A stretch of 64,000 nucleotides of DNA from Pseudomonas campi (GTDB lineage Bacteria; Pseudomonadota; Gammaproteobacteria; Pseudomonadales; Pseudomonadaceae), in NCBI RefSeq assembly GCF_013200955.2, contig NZ_CP053697.2, positions 2,914,001-2,978,000 on the forward strand, in the 5' to 3' direction. Under the pieces are notes generated by a model. That model worked only from the letters and a program-made list of their open reading frames with translations, was not told the DNA's origin and searched no databases. Position numbers and translations under genes: made by a program. This document shows positions 32,501-41,413 of the stretch, one piece after another. Positions within the stretch are counted from its first letter, which is position 1. The number at the start of each line of letters is the position of its first letter.

Positions 32501-35500
32501 GGTGAGGATCTGGTCGCCATCGAGCACACCGTCCCAGGTGTAGGTGTTGCCATCGATCTCGATGGACATGATCCGGCCGGGGCCGTCGGCACCGTAGCCG
32601 TCGTCGTCACCGCTACCGCCGTTGTTGACGCCATCGCTGCCATGCAGCACGTTGCCGTTGACCAGGCCGCCCACCACATTATCGAGGAGGGTGTCGACCA
32701 AGTCGTCGAAGTCACCCACCTGCAGCGGGATGTTTGTCCCGCCATCCACGTCCACATCCACCAGACGCGGGGCGTTGATACCGTCGCCTATGCCGATGGT
32801 GGTGACGGTGATGACATTGCCGTCGACGAAGTTATTCCAGTTGGTCGCCGTCGGCTCGGTCAACGAAGGAGCGCCGCCGGGGCCGGTCTGCTCGTTCGGG
32901 TTGCCGTCGCTGATGAACACCACCTGATTGTTCCAGCCTGGCAGCGGCACATAGGAGACCATGGTCTGCTGGATGGCATCGGTGAAGTCGGTGGTGCTGT
33001 TCAGCGGCCGCACGCCGCCCTCGTCCGGATTGAGGGAGTTCACCAGGTTGGTGAAGGCGGTGATGTCGGTGACTGCCGGGTAGCCGATCGAGTCGTCCGA
33101 GAAGGCCACGATCTGGACCTGTACCGCGCCACCGGCGCTGTTGAACAACTCCTGGCCTGCAGTGCGTACAGCATCCAGCATCAGGTTCAGCTCGCTGTCA
33201 CTAATGCTGCCGCTGAAGTCGAGGACGAACACCATGTTGATGTCTTCGGCCTGGCCAGTGGCGACATAGGCCACGTCGTCCTGTGCTACCGGCGTATCGT
33301 CATCGACGTTGACGCTCAGCGTGCCATCGACCTTATCGCCATCCTTGTCGGTCACCTGATAGTTCAGGGTGAAGGGCTGGTTGTTCTCCAGATCGGCATT
33401 GGCATGCTGGATCGGCGCGTTCTGGGTGACGGTGTAAGCACCTGAGGCAGTGTTCAGCGTCAGCGTCAGCACCGTGGTAGCGCCCTGCTTGACCAGTAGC
33501 TGCGAGCCATCTGGGCTTGCCTGATAGGAGAAGCCGCCGGGCGCTCCCGAATCCAGCCATTTCACCGTACCGGCACCGTCAGCGCCGAAGTTGTGGCCTA
33601 GGATGCCACCGCCAAGAACCGACTCGACATCGTCGGTACCGCCGGGACCGCCGGGGATGCCATTGGCCAGCGCATCGTCGTCCAGTTGCATTGGCGCATT
33701 GCTGGTGACGCTGGGGCCATCGTCCTTGAAGCTGATAGCACTGCCCAGGTTGATGGTTTCCGAGTCACTGTCACCGTCCTTGTCGGTGATGGTGGCGGTC
33801 AGCTGCACCATGCTGGCGGCGCCCAGGCTGACTTCCTCATCCGGATTGGTACTGCCATGCTCGATGGCGCGCAGCTGATCCAGTTTCACGACACCGTTGG
33901 CGTCGACCGATACGCGGAAGGCGATCGGCCCGCCGGAGTTGCCGACCCGGCCGACCACATCGTTGCCATCCATGTACAGGCGGATGTCCGAACCAGTGGC
34001 GGTGTCGTCCAATCCGCTGTTTACCCCGCTGGAGCTGACGCCCAGGCTGTAAGTCAGGGTGCCAGGGCCATCGGCGCCGTAGCTGCCGGTGAAGTTGCCG
34101 CTGAAGTCATGCGTGTCGTCGACCAACAGGAAGGTTTCATCCACCTGCAGGCTGTCGTTGGTGGCGGCGCTGGCATTCAGGTTCGGGCCATCGTCGCGGA
34201 AACTGATCGCACTGCCCAGGTTGATGGTGTCCGAGTCGGTGTCGCCGTCCTTGTCAGTGATGGTGGCACTCAGCTGGATCAGGTTGGCGCTGGCCAGGCT
34301 GGACTCCTGGTTGGAGCCGCTATTGGGGGTATGGAAGATCGCCCGCTGCTGGTCCAGGGTGACCACGCCGCTGCCCGGGTTGACCGAGACGGTGAAGGAG
34401 ACCTCGCCCCCCGGCCCGCCAACCCGACCGACGATCATGCCGCCCTCGTTGTACAGCAGGATGTCCTGCCCGGTGGCGGTATCGTCCAGCCCGCTATTGG
34501 CGCCGGCGGCGCTGACATCCAGGCTGTACACCGTGGTGCCGGGGCCATCCGCGCCATAGTCGTCAGAGAAGTTGCCGGAGAAGTCGGTGCTGTCATTGAC
34601 CAGCAGGTTGGTCTCGTCCACCTGCAGGCTGTCGTTGCTGGGGGTACGACCGTCGATCTCGGGCGCGTCGTCCTCGAAGGCCAGGCTCTGGCCGATATCG
34701 ATAGTCGAGCTGTCACTATCACCGTCTTCATCGGTGATGGTGGCGGTCAGCTTGATCAGATTGGCTGCGGCCAGGAAGGCCGTCTGATCCGGACCTGCCT
34801 CCGGGCTATGCACGATGGCCCGTTGCTGATCCAGAGTGACGTCGCCGCTGCCGTCGACCGATACGCGGAAGGCAATGGCACCACCCGGACCACCCACACG
34901 GCCGACCACATCGCCGCCCAGCATGAACAACAGGATGTCCTGCCCGCTGGCTGTGTCCTTGAGGCCGCTGTCGGCACCGACTGCGCTGATGCTCAGGTCG
35001 TAGTCGATATCGCCTGGGCCGTCAGCACCGAAGCTGCTGCTGAAGAAGCCGCTGAAGTCATCGGTATCGTTGCTGCCCAGGTTGCTTTCATCCACCCGCA
35101 GGGTGCCCACCGTCGCGGCGCCGCCGCTGATGGAGGGGGCGTCGTCTTTGAAGCTGATGGCATGGCCGAGGTCGAGAGCGGCGCTGTTGCTGTCGCCATC
35201 ATCATCAACAATGGTGCCGACCAGCTGGATCTGGTTGGCCGCTGCCAGGCTGGCCTCCTGATCCGGTCCACTGTCCGGGCTGTGCTCAATGGCGCGAATT
35301 TGGTTCAGGGTCACCTCGCCGGTGGCACTGTTGAGCGAGACACGGAAGGCAATCGGGCCGAAGAAGCTGCCCACCTTGCCGACCACATCGTTGCCATCCA
35401 TATACAGGCGGATACTGAAGCCGGTAGCTACATCGTCCAGGCCAGTATTGGTGCCGCTGCTGCTGATCTGCAGGGCGTAGGTGGTGGTGCCGGGGCCGTC

Positions 35501-38500
35501 TCCGCCGAACAGCTCGGTGAACTGGGCACCGAAGTCGGTAGTGGCATCGGCGGCCAAATTGGTTTCATCGACCTGCAGCGAGTCCTCCGGCGCCGGGCTG
35601 GTGTCGATGATCGGCAGGTCGTCCTCGATCTGAATGAGGAAGCCGCCGGCCAGGGCGACCGGATCCACGCCGTCGGATGCCTGCAGGATGCTGGCGAAGT
35701 CCATCACCAGCAGATCATCGTCGTCGTTACCGCCGGCAGGATGATCCAGCGGGCCGAGCAGGGTGAAGGTGTAGTCGCCGTTGCTGTCCACCTGCAGGGT
35801 GAACACGGTCGGGCCAGCAGGACCCGCAGTGGCAGTCAGCACATTGCTGCTGACGCTGTAGACCAGCCCCACGCCATTCGAGGTAGCCGGAGCCAGGCCA
35901 CTGGTGTCGTTGGACAGGCTGAACTGCGCCGCGATCGGCGGGCCGACGATCAGGTCGGCCAGGCTGCCGGTGGCCACGGTGTTGACCGCATCGCCATCGG
36001 TGTTGCCGTCGGGCAGTTCGTCCTCGTCGACCTGGTCGATCACCGGGCGGGTGTCTTCCACATAGACGGTGAGGTTGGCAGTCGAGGGGTCGCCATCGTT
36101 ATCGACGATGGTGTAGGTGAAGGTTTCGGTCTGATCGCCGCTTACACTGCCCGGGGCCTGATAGCTCCAGGCGCCGGTGGCGAAGTTGAAGCTCAGCTTG
36201 CCGCCCTCTGCCGTATCGATATCGGTCAGCTGCTCGCCGCCGTCGACCACACCATCCCAGGTGTAGAGGGTGCCGTTGATGTCGATGGAGAGGATCTGAC
36301 CGGGGCCATCGGCACCAAAGGAGTCGTCGGCATCGCCGCCGACACCGCCGACGGCATTGTCGTCGCCCAGCAGCACGTTACCGCCTACCAGCTCGCCAGA
36401 GACCGCATCGAGCAGGGTATCCACCAGCTCGTCGAAGTTGTCCACCAGGATCGGTGCACCGTTGCCATCCAGATCCACATCCTGCAGACGGGGGCCGTTG
36501 ATGCCGTCGCCGACACCGATGGTGGTGACATTGATGCCGTTGCTATCGACGAAGGTATTCCATGCCGCAGCCGTGGCATCGCTCAGCGAATTGCCACCGG
36601 TGCCGGTCTGCTCGTTGGGGTTGCCGTCACTGATGAAGAACACCTGGTTGCTCCAACCCGGAATCGGGCTGTATGCGGCCATGGTTTCCTGGATGCCATC
36701 GGTAAAGTCGGTCTGTCCGTTGAACGGACGAGTACCGCCGTCGGCCGGGTTGAGGCTGTCGATCAGGGCCGAGAAGGTCGCGAAGTCGGTCACCACCGGG
36801 TAGGAGGCGGAGTCACCGGAGAAGGCGATGATCTGGATACTCACATCACCCGTGGCGCCGCTGAACAGCGCCTGCCCGGCAGCGCGCACGGCCTCCAGCA
36901 TGGTGTTCAGTTCGGTGTTGTTGATACTGCCGCTGAAGTCCAGTACGAAGGCCACATTGAAGTTCAGCGCCTCGCCAGCCAGCGCGGTGGCGTTGTCGTC
37001 CAGCGCCTGCGGCACATCGTCTTCGACCGCGATCACGAAGGTGCCAGGGGCGAAGCCATTCAGGGTGTCGCCATCGCCATCGCTGGCGGTCAGTACGCCG
37101 GAGAAGTCAATGGGCAGATTGAGCATCTGGTCATCATCGGTGCTGCCGGGCAGCGGATGATCCAGCGGCCCCTGCAGCTCGAAGGTATAGCCACCATCAG
37201 GATTGATGGTGAGGGTGAAGACCGGATCCAGGCCGGCCATGGCAGTGAGCACGTTACCGACCACGGTATAGGTCAGCGGCGTACCACCTGAACTCAGCCC
37301 CTGAGCTTCCAGCGAATCGATGGCCGCCGAGCTGTCACTCAGGCCGAAGCTGCCAGGGCCATCGGCACCGAAGCTGACCACCGCATCCAGGGTGCCACTG
37401 ACACCGTTGGCGCTGGTACCTTCTCCGTCACCATCGCTAATACCACCGGGCAGTTCATCTTCATCTACCTGAGCCGATACCAGCGGGGTCGGCTGCTGAC
37501 GCTCGTCGTATTCGAGAGGAACGGCAACCGGGACATCATCCTCGATGTCGATGGCAAAGCTGTTTGGCGGGAATCCACCCACCAGCGGGTCGCCGTCGCC
37601 ATCGGTGGCGGTGAGGATGCCGGAGAAGTCCACGCCCAGGCCGGGCAAATCTTCGGTGTCGTAGGTGACATCGTCGATCGGGTGATCAATGGGGCCTTCC
37701 AGCACGAACTCCCAGCTGCCATCGCCGTTCACCGTCAGGGTGAAGATGGTTTCACCGCCAGCACTGGCGGTCAGCACATTACCGACCACCACATAGGTCA
37801 ACAGCACACCACCCGACATCAGATTCTGCGAATCCATCGAGCCAATATCACTGGACAGACCGAATGCGCCCGGGCCATCAGCACCGAAGTTGACCAGCGC
37901 CGACAGAGAACCAGCCGGGCCGCTCGCGGTGGTGGTCTGGCCGCCTTCCGGATTGCCGTCGTGCGGCGCACCGGCACCGGTGGTGAGGGCGTCTTCGTGG
38001 ACGATATCCCACACCGAGGGAATGAACTGCTCTTCGCCATCGCTGCGGCTGGCCAATTGCGGCACATCGTCTTCCACGTCGATGACGAAGCTACCGCCGT
38101 TGAAGGTGCCCACCGAGTCGCCGTCGCCATCGGTGGCCGCCAGCACACCGGAGAAGTCGATCGGCAGCTCCAGGAGCTCATCATCGTTGCCGTCCGGGTT
38201 CGGGTGATCCAACTGGCCGATCAGGATGAAGTTGAAGCTGCCATCGGCGCCAACTTCCAGGGTGAAAATGGTTTCGGCGCCGGCCGAAGCGGTCAACACA
38301 TTGCCAACCACGCTGTAGGTCAGGGCAGTGCCGCCAGAGCTCAGGCCTTGAGCCTCCATGCTGCCAATGGCGCTCGGGCTGCCGGACAGACCGAAGCTGC
38401 CGATGCCGTCGGCGCCGAAATTGACCAGTGCATTCAGGGTTCCGGGCCCACCAGAGGCCTCGTTGGTGACCGCATCGCCATCATTGATACCGTCAGAAGT

Positions 38501-39532
38501 CTCGTCCTCGTCGACGATGGCAGCCACCTGGGCGCCCTCGCCTTCGGTGAGGATGGGGCCGTCATCATTGACCAGTACATCCAGTTGTACGGTCGGCGAC
38601 ACGTCGCCATCGAGGTCGAACATCCGCACCGAAAAGCTTTCGCCGACCTGATCGGCAGCACCCGTGGCATTGGGGTTGCCATGGTCGAGAGTGTTGTCGG
38701 TGAGGGTGTAAATCCAGCCACCGCCAGCACTGACCGTGAGAATGCCGTACTGGCCCTGAACCACACCCCCGTTGGTGACGTCGATCCAGTTACCGTTTAC
38801 ATCCAGCACCTGCAGAGACGACAGGCCGTCCGGAGAATTGATGACAATGGTTCCGCTGGCCTGCTCGGCATTACTGCCGGGGTTGGTACCATCGGCCAGC
38901 CCTTCTTCATCAACGATGGCCGGCCCGGCAATCAGCGTCCCGCTCTCATCCTGATACTCGATGTCGATGTCCGGAGTGAAATCCGGTGCTTCTGGATCGG
39001 GGGTGACAATGGGTTCGGCATCCGGAAACTCCGGCCCGTTATTCAGACCAGCAGTCGGGAAACCAATGACCGGGTCGAGTGCTCCGCCGGTCTCGCCCAG
39101 CAGCACAAAGCTGTGGCCGCCACCGACGCCGCCAGCACCGCCGGCGCCACCGCCACCTGCACCGGGACCTGCAGCAGTCGCTTCGCCCTCAAGGGTCGGG
39201 TCGACACCCGCCTCGATCGCAGCCTGCAATTGCTCGACATCAGTCAGTTCGGAATCGGAGGGAGCGGCAGGAGCCGCATCTTCAGGTGAAGCAGGAGGCG
39301 CACCCTCTGCACCAGCGAGCATCTGCTCGTTGAGGGCCATGCTGCTATCGCGCCCGACGGTCAGCTCCTGGCCGTTGGTCATGGTGATGGCAATCGCACC
39401 GCTGGCGCCAGTTACGAGCTGCTCACCGGCATAGACACGATCACCCTCAACTAGCGGCCGACGCGTTCCATCGCCAGCTACCGCATAGACCTCGCCGACA
39501 ACCTGGCTGACGACACCAATCAAAGTAGCCAT
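26513..39532 (-). CDS. lapA: Giant LapA-type RTX adhesin with four von Willebrand A domains
   Basis: Biofilm adhesin of 4339 residues. Order: retention module starting MATLIGVVSQVVGEVYAVAG; TAAG at 119-122, the LapG cleavage site; Gly-rich linker; many DUF5801/T1SS-143 type repeats (FGADGPGSFGLS, LDHP, DFSGVLTATDGDGD, VEDDVP); four vWA domains with MIDAS DxSGS beginning at residues 865, 2105, 2713 and 3331; a cadherin-like domain (LNILEDGSKVFSAADFGFSD); two blocks of RTX nonapeptides (coded near 27330-27540 and 26860-27060); and a C-terminal secretion region. The ATG at 39532 has GGAGGAAGGA upstream, and the 19 codons before it are rejected. The gene is divergent from lapEBC. Known LapA proteins usually have one vWA domain near the C-terminus, so four spread through the stalk is unusual. 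Confidence 0.95.
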   Translation of the reverse strand: MATLIGVVSQVVGEVYAVAGDGTRRPLVEGDRVYAGEQLVTGASGAIAITMTNGQELTVGRDSSMALNEQMLAGAEGAPPASPEDAAPAAPSDSELTDVEQLQAAIEAGVDPTLEGEATAAGPGAGGGGAGGAGGVGGGHSFVLLGETGGALDPVIGFPTAGLNNGPEFPDAEPIVTPDPEAPDFTPDIDIEYQDESGTLIAGPAIVDEEGLADGTNPGSNAEQASGTIVINSPDGLSSLQVLDVNGNWIDVTNGGVVQGQYGILTVSAGGGWIYTLTDNTLDHGNPNATGAADQVGESFSVRMFDLDGDVSPTVQLDVLVNDDGPILTEGEGAQVAAIVDEDETSDGINDGDAVTNEASGGPGTLNALVNFGADGIGSFGLSGSPSAIGSMEAQGLSSGGTALTYSVVGNVLTASAGAETIFTLEVGADGSFNFILIGQLDHPNPDGNDDELLELPIDFSGVLAATDGDGDSVGTFNGGSFVIDVEDDVPQLASRSDGEEQFIPSVWDIVHEDALTTGAGAPHDGNPEGGQTTTASGPAGSLSALVNFGADGPGAFGLSSDIGSMDSQNLMSGGVLLTYVVVGNVLTASAGGETIFTLTVNGDGSWEFVLEGPIDHPIDDVTYDTEDLPGLGVDFSGILTATDGDGDPLVGGFPPNSFAIDIEDDVPVAVPLEYDERQQPTPLVSAQVDEDELPGGISDGDGEGTSANGVSGTLDAVVSFGADGPGSFGLSDSSAAIDSLEAQGLSSGGTPLTYTVVGNVLTAMAGLDPVFTLTINPDGGYTFELQGPLDHPLPGSTDDDQMLNLPIDFSGVLTASDGDGDTLNGFAPGTFVIAVEDDVPQALDDNATALAGEALNFNVAFVLDFSGSINNTELNTMLEAVRAAGQALFSGATGDVSIQIIAFSGDSASYPVVTDFATFSALIDSLNPADGGTRPFNGQTDFTDGIQETMAAYSPIPGWSNQVFFISDGNPNEQTGTGGNSLSDATAAAWNTFVDSNGINVTTIGVGDGINGPRLQDVDLDGNGAPILVDNFDELVDTLLDAVSGELVGGNVLLGDDNAVGGVGGDADDSFGADGPGQILSIDINGTLYTWDGVVDGGEQLTDIDTAEGGKLSFNFATGAWSYQAPGSVSGDQTETFTYTIVDNDGDPSTANLTVYVEDTRPVIDQVDEDELPDGNTDGDAVNTVATGSLADLIVGPPIAAQFSLSNDTSGLAPATSNGVGLVYSVSSNVLTATAGPAGPTVFTLQVDSNGDYTFTLLGPLDHPAGGNDDDDLLVMDFASILQASDGVDPVALAGGFLIQIEDDLPIIDTSPAPEDSLQVDETNLAADATTDFGAQFTELFGGDGPGTTTYALQISSSGTNTGLDDVATGFSIRLYMDGNDVVGKVGSFFGPIAFRVSLNSATGEVTLNQIRAIEHSPDSGPDQEASLAAANQIQLVGTIVDDDGDSNSAALDLGHAISFKDDAPSISGGAATVGTLRVDESNLGSNDTDDFSGFFSSSFGADGPGDIDYDLSISAVGADSGLKDTASGQDILLFMLGGDVVGRVGGPGGAIAFRVSVDGSGDVTLDQQRAIVHSPEAGPDQTAFLAAANLIKLTATITDEDGDSDSSTIDIGQSLAFEDDAPEIDGRTPSNDSLQVDETNLLVNDSTDFSGNFSDDYGADGPGTTVYSLDVSAAGANSGLDDTATGQDILLYNEGGMIVGRVGGPGGEVSFTVSVNPGSGVVTLDQQRAIFHTPNSGSNQESSLASANLIQLSATITDKDGDTDSDTINLGSAISFRDDGPNLNASAATNDSLQVDETFLLVDDTHDFSGNFTGSYGADGPGTLTYSLGVSSSGVNSGLDDTATGSDIRLYMDGNDVVGRVGNSGGPIAFRVSVDANGVVKLDQLRAIEHGSTNPDEEVSLGAASMVQLTATITDKDGDSDSETINLGSAISFKDDGPSVTSNAPMQLDDDALANGIPGGPGGTDDVESVLGGGILGHNFGADGAGTVKWLDSGAPGGFSYQASPDGSQLLVKQGATTVLTLTLNTASGAYTVTQNAPIQHANADLENNQPFTLNYQVTDKDGDKVDGTLSVNVDDDTPVAQDDVAYVATGQAEDINMVFVLDFSGSISDSELNLMLDAVRTAGQELFNSAGGAVQVQIVAFSDDSIGYPAVTDITAFTNLVNSLNPDEGGVRPLNSTTDFTDAIQQTMVSYVPLPGWNNQVVFISDGNPNEQTGPGGAPSLTEPTATNWNNFVDGNVITVTTIGIGDGINAPRLVDVDVDGGTNIPLQVGDFDDLVDTLLDNVVGGLVNGNVLHGSDGVNNGGSGDDDGYGADGPGRIMSIEIDGNTYTWDGVLDGDQILTGISTTHDGELDFNFATGAWTYHAPASGNGDQVETFDYVIIDKDGDPSEATLTVYVEDISPVIAKVDEDELSGGITDGDTETTIATGSVSNLVVGPSVGVQFSLSGSTGGLDGASSGGTPLVYSVLGDTLTAKAGVAGPTVFTLQVESDGDYTFTLLKPLDHAVGGNDDNALLVLDFASILQASDGVDPVPLAGQFLVQIEDDIPTVSANAPMQLDDDALANGIPGGPGGTDDVESVLGGGILGHNFGADGAGTVKWLDSGAPGGFSYQASPDGSQLLVKQGATTVLTLTLNTASGAYTVTQNAPIQHADADLENNQPFTLNYQVTDKDGDTANGSLSVNVDDDTPVAQDDVAYVATGQAEDINMVFVLDFSGSISNSELNLMLDAVRTAGQELFNNAGGAVQIQIVAFSDDSIGYPTATDITTFTNLVNSLNPDEGGVRPLNSTTDFTDAIQQTMVSYVPLSGWNNQVVFISDGNPNEQTGPGGAPSLTEPTATNWNNFVDGNVITVTTIGIGDGINAPRLVDVDVDGGTNIPLQVGDFDDLVDTLLDNVVGGLVNGNVLHGSDGVNNGGAGDDDGYGADGPGRILSIEINGITYVWNGAGVIDPSGVGPNIAGNQLTDIPTAEGGKLDFNFATGAWTYHAPASGNGDQVETFDYVIVDKDGDPSEATLTVYVEDISPVIAKVDEDELSGGITDGDTETTIATGSVSNLVVGPSVGVQFSLSGSTGGLDGASSGGTPLVYSVLGDTLTAKAGVAGPTVFTLQVESDGDYTFTLLKPLDHAVGGNDDNALLVLDFASILQASDGVDPVPLAGQFLVQIEDDIPTVSANAPMQLDDDALANGIPGGPGGTDDVESVLGGGILGHNFGADGAGTVKWLDSGAPGGFSYQASPDGSQLLVKQGATTVLTLTLNTASGAYTVTQNAPIQHANADLENNQPFTLNYQVTDKDGDTANGTLSVNVDDDSPMALDDSASVIESTGKDFNVAFVLDSSGSISDGEFTTMMNAVKAAGQALFAGTNGDVKVTIVAFSSDSQAYTPVTTLATFNAQVDSIIANRPFSGQTDFTDAIQQTMVSYSPTPGWENQVFFISDGNPNQQTGTGGNSLDDDVADDWADFLASGGGINVTTIGIGDGIDEERLEDVDLDANPVKDPLVVSEFDDLIDALLGQISGGDVSGNVLLGNDNAAGGVGVNADDAFGADGPGRILSIEINGITYVWNGAGVIDPSSGPNINSNQLSNISTAEGGKLSFNFQTGAWTYTAPASVNADVSETFNYTIIDKDGDPSDADLTVTVLDVNQAPSGTNATLNILEDGSKVFSAADFGFSDADGDSLMAVKITSVSGSGTLSYNGGAVPAEIAVGNLGLLVFTPVANGSGNGYASINFQVRDNGGTTNGGVDLDPTANTLTINVTPVNDAPVLNGAISPTMAAVAEDAPAPSGAVGTAVSSLVDFNPPAGGLNNVTDVDSGAVTGIALTGVDSSQGTWYYSTNSGSSWTAVGAVSDSSALLLSADGTDRLYFRPNANFNGSLPTAITYRAWDTTSGSAGIKVSTATNGGSTAFSSVLAIASLMVSAVNDAPTISSLNITETSIGFSIADVDSSSFSLVAPFAAAFGSPSLGLGSNSLTPTEQASPVAITTMQVWDGAATANVVNLYLGSSSGTSSGTGGSSTDAMYGFGGGDTLSGGSGNDFLYGGAGNDTLNGGDNNDQLTGGTGNDELNGGSGNDTYLFGLVDGVDTISDSADTDAIIINSSGSSLTGLSFLDSDTGSNGDLVIGINGQQITVVDHFDGDGEAVESITFSGGAQFGSYALSGLYNLVADGSGDRSGGAGNDILAGESDNESLSGGGGHDLLFGNGDNDSLVGGDGDDLLIGGTGSDTMRGGNTSGGGDSNGRDTFMWQSGNTGTDTINGFTINFDGNANGDRLDLSQLLTGEDDSAASLSSYLSFTFGVNTTITVDANAGGAGGTGQTIVLAGINLQTAYSAANASGVITAMLGDGTLEVDTV
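29600..33300 (-). repeat. Two near-identical tandem coding segments of about 1.85 kb inside lapA
   Basis: The segment around 29600-31455 repeats at about 31455-33300. Marker sequences are offset by 1854 bases (30008 and 31862), and a third partial unit is offset by a further 1824 bases (33686). Each unit codes a DUF5801-like part (MQLDDDALANGIPGGPGG) and a vWA or vWA-linked part. Long stretches are identical at DNA level. Confidence 0.9.
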
Positions 39533-39988
39533 GATTCCTTCCTCCACACAACACCGTCGGCCACTGCCGACACGTTTCAAAAGGGTCAATCGCCTTTCGA
39601 ATCAGAGGATTGTGCGAAGAACATTGCCAGAGAAAGCTACGGTGCTATCAACCTGCCTCGCCAACGCGACAAAAAAGTGTCGCCCCAACTGCACCGACCT
39701 ATTCCCTCAGATACCTCTTCGCCCTTATGCTCCAAACTGCGCTTGACCACCAACCTTTACCGCAAAATGAGCTGGAAGCCTCATTTCTCGCGGCTTACAG
39801 GAGAAACAATGTGCTGCTTTTCACAGAGTGCATAAGACTTTTTTCTCATAAATCTTGCGCCAATTTTTTCTTAGCTACTCTTAAAGATGTTCTTAGCTGT
39901 GATGTTACAGGCCTGAAACACGCTTTCAGGAAAAAGCGTCATTATTCTGGCGATCGGAACTAAGCATATAAATAAGGAGAACTACCCC
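39533..39988. promoter_or_regulatory. Divergent lapA/lapE promoter region
   Basis: 456 bases without a convincing gene; a 117-codon ORF at 39610-39963 has no ribosome site or family resemblance. The right half is AT-rich. A perfect 6-base inverted repeat, GCGACA and TGTCGC with a 6-base spacer, lies at 39666-39683, and a CCTGAAA/TTTCAGG hairpin at 39912-39930. A GTCAAT hexamer is at 39585. The lapE ribosome site is AAGGAG just before 39989. Confidence 0.5.
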
Positions 39989-41344
39989 ATGCGCGTTCTT
40001 ACACCGCTCTGCCAAGGCATATTGCTAGCGATTGCCTGTACCCAGGCACAGGCAATGACCCTCTCAGAGGCGATTCAAAGCACGGTAGACAACCACCCCG
40101 AACTGCACGCCAGCATGAATGACCGCCTTGTCTCCGATGAAGAGGTCAAGGTTGCCAAGGGCGGCTACCTGCCAACCGTCGACCTGCTGGCCGGCTATGG
40201 TCGCGAACAAACCGACAGCCCAAGCACTCGTGCTCTTGGCGATCACAACAAGGAAACCCTGAACTACCGCGACGCCGAACTGCGCCTGCGGCAGATGCTG
40301 TTCGATGGTTTCAACACCCCAAACGAGGTGGCGCGCACTGAAGCCGTGGTGAACTCCCGCGCCTACTATGTGCTGGGTACATCCGAAAGCCTGGCCCTGC
40401 GTACCGTCGAGGTCTATCTGGACATACTCAAGCGCCGCGAAATGGTGACCCTGGCCGAGAACAACCTGCAGGCCCACCAACGCATCCATGACCAGATCCG
40501 CTTGCGCAGCGAACGGGGCGTGGGCAGCACTGCCGACCTCGATCAGTCCGAAGCGCGTTTGGCACTGGCGGAGAACAACCTCTACACCGAGCAAGTCAAC
40601 CTCGCCGACGCCCAGGCCAACTTCTTCAGCGCTACCGGGCGCATGCCCGACGAACTGGAACAACCAGGCACGATCAAGGGTGAAGTCCCCGAGGATCTCG
40701 GCGTTGCCCGGCAAACGGTAATGGACAACAACCCTTACCTGAAATCAGCACAAGCCGATGTGTATGCCGCAGAGAAGCAGTATGAAGTCGCCAAGTCGCC
40801 CTTCTATCCGCGCTTCGATCTGGAATTGGCCACCACCGCCGATGACAACACCCAGGGTGATGAAGGCCACTACAGCACCTGGCGCGCAGCTGTGGTGATG
40901 AACTACAACCTGTTCAACGGCCTGCGCGACAAGGCCCGCCTGCAATCGGCGGCGCACCAGATCAACCAGTCGATGGACATTCGCAACAATGCCCTGCGCG
41001 TTCTCAACGAGAACCTGGCCCTGGCCTGGAACGCCATGGAAAACGCCCGCCTGCAAACTCCCAAGGCGCGTGACTATGCTGATTACACCTCACGCGTACG
41101 CGAGGCGTATCAACAGCAGTTCAGCCTCGGCCAACGCACCCTGCTCGACCTGCTGGACAGTGAAAACGAACTCTTCACCGCCAACCGCCGTTATACCGAG
41201 GTGCGCTACACCGAAGAGTTCTCCATGTACCGCGTGATCTCCGCCACGGGCGATCTGTTGAAGAAGCAGAACGTCGTACTCCCGGCTGAAGCTGTAGCAC
41301 TCACCGAGATCAAAAGTGAGGCACGCCTGCCGGAAATGAAGTAA
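39989..41344 (+). CDS. lapE: TolC-family outer-membrane channel LapE
   Basis: 451-residue outer-membrane factor of the adhesin type I secretion system. The signal peptide ends near AQAQA (residue about 22). Two OEP repeats of long helices and beta strands follow, with typical segments MTLSEAIQSTVDNHPELHA and the second-half LRVLNENLALAWNAMENAR. LapA-type retention modules are thought to lodge in this channel. It is the first gene of lapEBC, divergent from lapA. Confidence 0.94.
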   Translation: MRVLTPLCQGILLAIACTQAQAMTLSEAIQSTVDNHPELHASMNDRLVSDEEVKVAKGGYLPTVDLLAGYGREQTDSPSTRALGDHNKETLNYRDAELRLRQMLFDGFNTPNEVARTEAVVNSRAYYVLGTSESLALRTVEVYLDILKRREMVTLAENNLQAHQRIHDQIRLRSERGVGSTADLDQSEARLALAENNLYTEQVNLADAQANFFSATGRMPDELEQPGTIKGEVPEDLGVARQTVMDNNPYLKSAQADVYAAEKQYEVAKSPFYPRFDLELATTADDNTQGDEGHYSTWRAAVVMNYNLFNGLRDKARLQSAAHQINQSMDIRNNALRVLNENLALAWNAMENARLQTPKARDYADYTSRVREAYQQQFSLGQRTLLDLLDSENELFTANRRYTEVRYTEEFSMYRVISATGDLLKKQNVVLPAEAVALTEIKSEARLPEMK

Positions 41345-41413
41345 ACCCGGCGAAGAGATTGCCTGGAAACGATTCACCCGCTGTTTCCAGGCAACCTCTC
41401 AGGAGTAGTGACC

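Noticed and set aside
33686..37291. 1201-codon open frame on the plus strand inside lapA
   Set aside because: It is the complement of a repetitive, GC-rich gene whose codon use leaves the opposite strand open. Composition is low-complexity, there is no family match, and lapA is well supported on the other strand.
39610..39963. 117-codon ORF in the lapA-lapE intergenic region
   Set aside because: No ribosome site, no family, lies across AT-rich promoter DNA. A real gene here is not excluded but not supported.
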